Source of the DNA: Oceanospirillaceae bacterium
GTDB taxonomy: Bacteria > Pseudomonadota > Gammaproteobacteria > Pseudomonadales > Balneatricaceae
Assembly (NCBI GenBank): GCA_003521845.1
Contig: DPHB01000043.1
Location: forward strand, 1 to 13,631
Direction: 5' to 3'
Length of the DNA stretch: 13,631 nt
How positions within the stretch are numbered: position 1 is the first letter of the stretch; each line of letters begins with the position of its first letter. The translations under genes and the position numbers were made by a program. Positions 12,116 through 13,631 of the stretch are shown here, one piece after another. Under the pieces are notes generated by a model. That model was not told the origin of the DNA. It worked only from the letters and a program-made list of their open reading frames with translations, and ran no database searches.

Positions 12116-13630
12116 TTACTCTTCGATAAAACTGCGTAGATGATCGGAACGTACTGGGTGGCGTAGCTTGCGCAATGCCTTGGCTTCGATCTGACGAATA
12201 CGCTCACGGGTTACGTCGAACTGCTTGCCCACTTCCTCTAAGGTGTGGTCGGTGTTCATTTCGATGCCGAAACGCATGCGCAGTACTTTCGCCTCACGGG
12301 CTGTTAGGCCTGCAAGTACGTCACGGGTGGCTTCGCGTAGGCCTTCGCTAGTGGCGGAGTCTACAGGTGAATCCATGCTGCTGTCTTCGATAAAGTCACC
12401 TAGGTTGGAATCCTCGTCGTCACCGATAGGGGTTTCCATGGAGATAGGTTCTTTGGCAATCTTCAGTACCTTGCGAATCTTATCTTCTGGCATTTCCATA
12501 CGTTCGCCCAATTCTTCAGGGGTAGGCTCACGGCCCATTTCCTGTAGCATTTGACGTGAGATACGGTTCAGCTTGTTGATGGTTTCGATCATGTGTACCG
12601 GAATACGAATAGTACGGGCCTGGTCCGCAATGGAGCGGGTGATGGCCTGACGTATCCACCAGGTAGCGTAGGTCGAGAACTTGTAACCACGACGGAATTC
12701 GAACTTGTCTACGGCTTTCATAAGTCCGATGTTGCCTTCTTGGATAAGGTCCAAGAACTGCAAACCACGGTTGGTGTATTTCTTAGCGATAGAGATAACC
12801 AAACGTAGGTTGGCTTCTACCATTTCTTTCTTAGCACGGCGGGCGCGAGCTTCACCGATGGACATCTTACGGTTGATTTCCTTGATGTCACTAAGGGTTA
12901 GCGTTGACTCTACTTCTACTGTACCTAGCTTACGCTGGGCGCGGCGTAGGTCCATCGCGTGGCGCTTAATGGCTTTGGAATAAGGTGCATCACGGGCGAT
13001 CAAATCATCGGCCCAATCTACGTTAGCTTCGTTACCAGGGAATTCCGCAAGGAATACTTTGCGTGGCATTTGCGCACGACGTAAACAGATTTGGCTTACT
13101 GCACGTTCTTGTTCACGCACGCGTGCTAGGGCGCCACGTGGGATAGAGGCAATAACGTCAAAGAATTTTGGCACTAGCTTGATGGGGGCAAATATTTCAC
13201 CTAAAAGGGCGTACTCTTTTTGGGCTTCTTTGCTGGAGCGGCCGTGCTTGGCTTGCGCTGCCATGGTTATTGCAAGCTGTTTTTCTAGCTCGCCAAAACG
13301 TTCTGCAGCTTCAACTGGGTCAGGACCATTGTCGGTTTCTTCTTCCTCTTCGTCGTCATCGCCATCGGATGGCTTAACGGTAGTAGGGTTGACCGGGTCT
13401 GGATCAGGCTCGCCATCTGGATCAATGTAGCCACTGAACAAATCACTGAGGCGGATGCCTTCTTCTTCGTGTAGTGTTTCTTTGTAGAGGTCAAGAATGG
13501 CTTGTACGGTGTTGGGGTACAAAGCCAAGGCGGCCATGACATCACGTAGGCCTTCTTCAATGCGCTTGGCAATGACAATTTCGCCTTCGCGAGTCAGCAG
13601 TTCAACTGTACCCATTTCACGCATATACAT
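12116..13630 (-). CDS. rpoD: RNA polymerase sigma-70 factor RpoD, N-terminus outside the window
   Basis: This is the primary (housekeeping) sigma factor, which directs core RNA polymerase to -35/-10 promoters. The 504 visible residues begin at MYMREMGTVELLTREGEI in region 1.2, so roughly the first 100 residues (region 1.1) lie beyond the right edge. The non-conserved region has an acidic block (DGDDDEEEEETD, about 89-100). Region 2 is intact: KKEMVEANLRLVISIAKKYT, then DLIQEGNIGLMKAVDKFE, then the -10-binding YKFSTYATWWIRQAITR (about 316-332). Region 3 spans about 340-420. Region 4 ends with HTLEEVGKQFDVTRERIRQI (-35 recognition, about 462-481) and the C-terminus FIEE. The sequence is typical of Gammaproteobacteria. 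A palindrome follows its stop codon directly. Confidence 0.98.
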   Translation of the reverse strand: MYMREMGTVELLTREGEIVIAKRIEEGLRDVMAALALYPNTVQAILDLYKETLHEEEGIRLSDLFSGYIDPDGEPDPDPVNPTTVKPSDGDDDEEEEETDNGPDPVEAAERFGELEKQLAITMAAQAKHGRSSKEAQKEYALLGEIFAPIKLVPKFFDVIASIPRGALARVREQERAVSQICLRRAQMPRKVFLAEFPGNEANVDWADDLIARDAPYSKAIKRHAMDLRRAQRKLGTVEVESTLTLSDIKEINRKMSIGEARARRAKKEMVEANLRLVISIAKKYTNRGLQFLDLIQEGNIGLMKAVDKFEFRRGYKFSTYATWWIRQAITRSIADQARTIRIPVHMIETINKLNRISRQMLQEMGREPTPEELGERMEMPEDKIRKVLKIAKEPISMETPIGDDEDSNLGDFIEDSSMDSPVDSATSEGLREATRDVLAGLTAREAKVLRMRFGIEMNTDHTLEEVGKQFDVTRERIRQIEAKALRKLRHPVRSDHLRSFIEE

Positions 13631-13631
13631 A

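Noticed and set aside
12593..13430. Several plus-strand open frames opposite rpoD
   Set aside because: These are shadows of the highly conserved rpoD frame; serine/arginine-rich translations are what antisense of such a gene gives.
1..13631. CRISPR arrays or restriction/phage-defence operons
   Set aside because: No regularly spaced short repeats and no nuclease, helicase or methylase genes are visible apart from the MntA-HepT pair.

Overview
The window looks like chromosome of a marine-type gammaproteobacterium. The main clues are a group 1 sigma-70 gene (rpoD) with a gammaproteobacterial sequence, and next to it a CAU-anticodon tRNA that is probably tRNA-Ile2. E. coli also has an Ile2 tRNA (ileX) near rpoD. 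A TRAP transporter, many LysR regulators and a moderate GC content also fit. Oceanospirillales-like relatives are my guess, not something the sequence proves.

Positions 1-8967 are a metabolic and transport locus. Two related LysR regulators converge; the left one is cut by the window edge. The second LysR shares a short minus-strand operon with an Asp/Glu/hydantoin-racemase-family protein. Divergent from it runs a plus-strand operon: FAD-dependent D-amino-acid-dehydrogenase-like oxidoreductase, TRAP binding protein (dctP), TRAP small and large permeases (dctQ, dctM), a bile-acid:Na+ symporter-like protein, and an isopenicillin-N-synthase-like 2-oxoglutarate/Fe(II) oxygenase. A hairpin terminator closes it. 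Together these suggest uptake and oxidative/stereochemical processing of an amino-acid-like compound. The substrate cannot be read from the sequence.

Positions 9043-10737 are decaying. A phytanoyl-CoA-dioxygenase-family (PhyH) pseudogene (premature stop plus a frameshifting deletion) is divergent from a LysR pseudogene (two opposing frameshifts with a stop between them).

Positions 10767-11975 are the most interesting part. A mini-island of about 1 kb carries a MntA-HepT (MNT-HEPN) toxin-antitoxin pair between two perfect 58-bp direct repeats. One repeat is the 3' part of the intact tRNA gene; the other is a tRNA fragment without its 5' part. There is no integrase. The last four hepT sense codons and its stop codon lie inside the distal tRNA fragment. 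Just beyond that fragment is the decayed N-terminus of a second, different MNT gene, and a degenerate third tRNA 3' end lies upstream of mntA. This looks like a tRNA-seeded array of small MNT-HEPN cassettes.

Positions 11976-13631 hold the tRNA promoter, two hairpins (one a perfect 39-bp palindrome touching the rpoD stop codon) and rpoD, which runs off the right edge without its N-terminus. No CRISPR array, rRNA or complete transposon was seen.
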